Origin: a bacterium
Lineage (GTDB): Bacteria; Krumholzibacteriota; Krumholzibacteriia; LZORAL124-64-63
Assembly: GCA_018652925.1 (NCBI GenBank)
Contig: JABIBH010000292.1
Span: 1-8,610 of the forward strand
DNA: 8,610 nucleotides
Reading direction: 5' to 3'
Shown here: piece after piece, positions 6,854-8,610 of the stretch
How positions within the stretch are numbered: the stretch's first letter is position 1
Layout of the letters: every line of letters starts with the position of its first letter
The notes under the pieces: model-generated
Database searches by the model: none
What the model saw: only the letters and a program-made list of their open reading frames with translations
What the model was told of the DNA's origin: nothing
Made by a program: the position numbers and the translations under genes

Positions 6854-7756
6854 CTATTTTCTCGCTCGTGGATGAGCATTGAGATAAGCCTCGGTGATGA
6901 ACGATTTGTCTATATGAGTATAAATCTCAGTTGTAGAGATATCGGAATGCCCGAGAAGCTCTTGCACAACTCGGAGATCTGCCCCGCCCTCAAGAAGATG
7001 TGTTGCATATGAATGCCTGAAAGTATGCGGTGTAATTTTGGTATCAATGCCAGCAGCATGGCAATACTTCTTAATTATCTTCCACACAGAAACTCGTGAT
7101 AATCTACCACCACGCAGATTCACAAAAAGAGCTTTACCGTCACAATTATTAATCTGAGTCCGATTTGATCTGATCCAATTTTTGATAGCAACGCATGCCG
7201 GTCCACTGACCGGAACAATTCTCTGCTTGTCACCTTTGCCTTTGACCCTTAGAAATTCGCTTTCAAGATCAATGTCCAGAATATCGATTCCACATAGCTC
7301 CCCAACTCGAATCCCACAACCATACAAAGTTTCCAGAATTGCTTTATCCCTGCTCCCGCCAATGGTGGAATAATCTATACAGTTGATAATCTTATCAATA
7401 ACATTAGCCGATAATACAGTTGGCAATTTGCGTTGTGATTTAGGAGTAAGAACAGTCAGCAGAGGGTCTACTTTAAGCACTCCCTCACTGATAAGATAAC
7501 TATGAAAACTGCGCAGAGTTGAAATCATGCGAGCTCTGGATCTTGGGCCCAGCCTTTCAGAGCAATGCAAAAAGTATTCTCTGTATTTGTTACCACTCAT
7601 TTTCGATGGACAGTAGCAACTGTTCTTTAAAGCCCAGGAGCGAACTTGTTTTAAATCACGGGCATACGAATCGATACTACTTGCTGCCAAACCCTTTTCG
7701 GCACTTGCATAGCTCAAGTAATCGTCGATATGATCGTCCCATGAATTATTGGGCAA
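6854..7756 (-). CDS. xerD: XerC/XerD-type site-specific tyrosine recombinase
   Basis: Xer recombinases resolve chromosome dimers at dif near the end of replication, with FtsK. The 300-residue protein has the N-terminal SAM-like DNA-binding domain (EKGLAASSIDSYARDL, 21-36) and the catalytic domain with all expected residues: Arg150 in GCGIRVGEL, Lys174 in KGKGDKQR, His244 and Arg247 in TPHTFRHSYATH, His270 in ELLGHSDISTT, and the nucleophile Tyr279 in EIYTH. From this start the last four sit at the same numbers as in E. coli XerD. An ATG at 7798 would add 14 residues and overlap uvrC by 53 bases with no ribosome binding site. The TTG at 7756 has a perfect GGAGG 5 bases upstream and overlaps uvrC by 11 bases, so I prefer it. 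The C-terminal AHPRARK is also XerC-like, so XerC against XerD is not settled. Nothing nearby suggests a phage or integron integrase. Confidence 0.88.
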   Translation of the reverse strand: MPNNSWDDHIDDYLSYASAEKGLAASSIDSYARDLKQVRSWALKNSCYCPSKMSGNKYREYFLHCSERLGPRSRARMISTLRSFHSYLISEGVLKVDPLLTVLTPKSQRKLPTVLSANVIDKIINCIDYSTIGGSRDKAILETLYGCGIRVGELCGIDILDIDLESEFLRVKGKGDKQRIVPVSGPACVAIKNWIRSNRTQINNCDGKALFVNLRGGRLSRVSVWKIIKKYCHAAGIDTKITPHTFRHSYATHLLEGGADLRVVQELLGHSDISTTEIYTHIDKSFITEAYLNAHPRARK

Positions 7757-8610
7757 GGTTGCCTCCGGAATTGAAATATTCGAAAATACGCAGGACATCA
7801 GTTTTACTTAAACCTCTGACCTCGGAAAGGCTTTTCACAGATGCAGTGCGAATGACATCAACCGAATCAAAGTGATGAAGAAGTGCCATCTTTTTTACCT
7901 GGCCAATTCCAGGTATGTCATCAAGAGCAGATTTTGTAACGCTTTTGGCCCTTAATTGCCGATGATATGTGATTGCAAATCGATGCGCTTCATCTCGCAC
8001 ATATTGCAATAGATGTATAGCAGGGCTTGAAAGAGGAAGCAATACCGGAGGTTTGTTTTCTCTTATTATTTCTTCTTTCTTTTTCGCAAGACCAATCAGT
8101 TGTACTGAATGCAAACCAAGTTCTGTTAACACCGATCTGGCAGAAGAAAGCTGACCTTTCCCACCATCTACGACTACTAAATCGGCCGGAGCCAGTTCTT
8201 TTTCAATCAAACGTTTGTAATAGCGTCGAACTACTTCTCTCATCGATGCAAAATCATCAATACCATCTACAGTTTTAATTCTGAATTTGCGGTAACGTTT
8301 CTTCAACGGCTCGCCGTTTTTAAAATAAACCAATGAGGCAACAGTCTCTTTGCCCTGAAAATTGGAGATATCAAAGCACTCAATTGTTTCAGGAACAGAT
8401 TCAAGTTCCAGCGCTTTCTGCAAATCAATAGTTCTGCCAGGCTTTATCGATTTGTGTGATAACGATTTTGCCATGTACTCATTCAGTCTCCAGGTGGCAT
8501 TGTCAGTAGCCATTTTTACAGTTTTCAGTCTGGAACCTCTTTGTGCAAAACCAATAGTAACCGATTTCTTATTCAGGTTTGATAAGTGCTTTGCCCAAGT
8601 ATCTGCATCT
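7746..8610 (-). CDS. uvrC: Excinuclease ABC subunit C, C-terminal half (5' end outside the window)
   Basis: UvrC makes both cuts around a DNA lesion in nucleotide excision repair with UvrA and UvrB. The frame is open from the window edge to the TAA at 7746, giving 287 residues; the ATG at 8513 is internal, because family sequence continues upstream of it. Seen here is the RNase H-like nuclease domain for the 5' incision, with catalytic residues Asp80 in CFDISNFQG, Asp148 in VVVDGGKGQ and His209 in RDEAHRFA. The tandem helix-hairpin-helix region follows (LDDIPGIGQVKK, 229-240; VRGLSKTDV, 264-272), needed for DNA binding. The GIY-YIG domain for the 3' incision and the UvrB-contact (UVR) motif must lie to the right. 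The gene ends overlapping xerD by 11 bases. Confidence 0.95.
   Translation of the reverse strand, partial: DADTWAKHLSNLNKKSVTIGFAQRGSRLKTVKMATDNATWRLNEYMAKSLSHKSIKPGRTIDLQKALELESVPETIECFDISNFQGKETVASLVYFKNGEPLKKRYRKFRIKTVDGIDDFASMREVVRRYYKRLIEKELAPADLVVVDGGKGQLSSARSVLTELGLHSVQLIGLAKKKEEIIRENKPPVLLPLSSPAIHLLQYVRDEAHRFAITYHRQLRAKSVTKSALDDIPGIGQVKKMALLHHFDSVDVIRTASVKSLSEVRGLSKTDVLRIFEYFNSGGNLAQ
7762..7766 (-). promoter_or_regulatory. Shine-Dalgarno site that decides the xerD start
   Basis: GGAGG on the minus strand lies inside the last codons of uvrC and 5 bases before the TTG at 7756. The upstream ATG at 7798 has no such site. Placing the site within uvrC would let ribosomes finishing uvrC begin xerD. 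Confidence 0.7.

Noticed and set aside
6854..7756. Tyrosine recombinase as the integrase of a mobile element
   Set aside because: It is embedded among housekeeping genes with overlapping ends, has Xer-type length and residue spacing, and no attachment repeats or phage genes are near.
7757..7798. ATG at 7798 as the xerD start
   Set aside because: It has no ribosome binding site and would overlap uvrC by 53 bases, whereas the TTG at 7756 has GGAGG 5 bases upstream and gives family-typical residue numbering.
8511..8513. ATG at 8513 as the start of uvrC
   Set aside because: The frame remains open to the window edge and the 32 residues upstream read as continuous UvrC sequence, so the ATG is internal.

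Overview
The window is a stretch of bacterial chromosome in which every gene lies on the minus strand, so it reads from right to left as uvrC (5' end outside the window), xerD/xerC, trpS, scpA, scpB, rluB, hisC, a cmk-plsC fusion, and rpsA (3' end outside the window). No mobile element, CRISPR array, tRNA or rRNA gene was seen, and every gap between genes is under 100 bases. I do not see a new defence, mobile or secretion system; this is a compact housekeeping cluster with some unusual details.

The organism is a bacterium with moderately AT-rich DNA, Shine-Dalgarno sites (AGGAGG before rpsA, GGAGG before xerD) and sigma70-like promoters. It has ScpA/ScpB, so it probably uses the SMC-ScpAB rather than the MukBEF condensin. 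The order trpS-scpA-scpB-rluB-hisC-cmk-rpsA recalls clusters I remember from Desulfuromonas/Geobacter-type bacteria and partly from Firmicutes (cmk-plsC-ispH-rpsA), but I cannot assign a phylum from the sequence. TTG start codons are unusually common: trpS and scpA have no other reasonable start, xerD has a TTG behind a perfect GGAGG, and cmk-plsC may use one too.

Layout. 8610-7746: C-terminal half of the excision nuclease UvrC. 7756-6854: a Xer tyrosine recombinase whose start overlaps the uvrC end. 6853-6768: an 86-base gap with a candidate promoter and two short inverted repeats. 6767-3543: trpS, scpA, scpB and rluB packed with a 4-base gap or overlaps of 11 and 26 bases. 3543-906: hisC, coupled to rluB through TGATG, then the cmk-plsC fusion 25 bases later. 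905-807: a gap with a good candidate promoter and the rpsA leader. 806-1: N-terminal part of ribosomal protein S1.

The genes fall into a few themes: DNA repair (UvrC); chromosome dimer resolution and condensation (Xer, ScpAB); translation (TrpRS, RluB, S1); and nucleotide, lipid and amino-acid metabolism (CMK-PlsC, HisC). The probable transcription units are one running from uvrC or further upstream, a second start before trpS, and a separate start before rpsA. These units are inferred from spacing and promoter-like sequences only.
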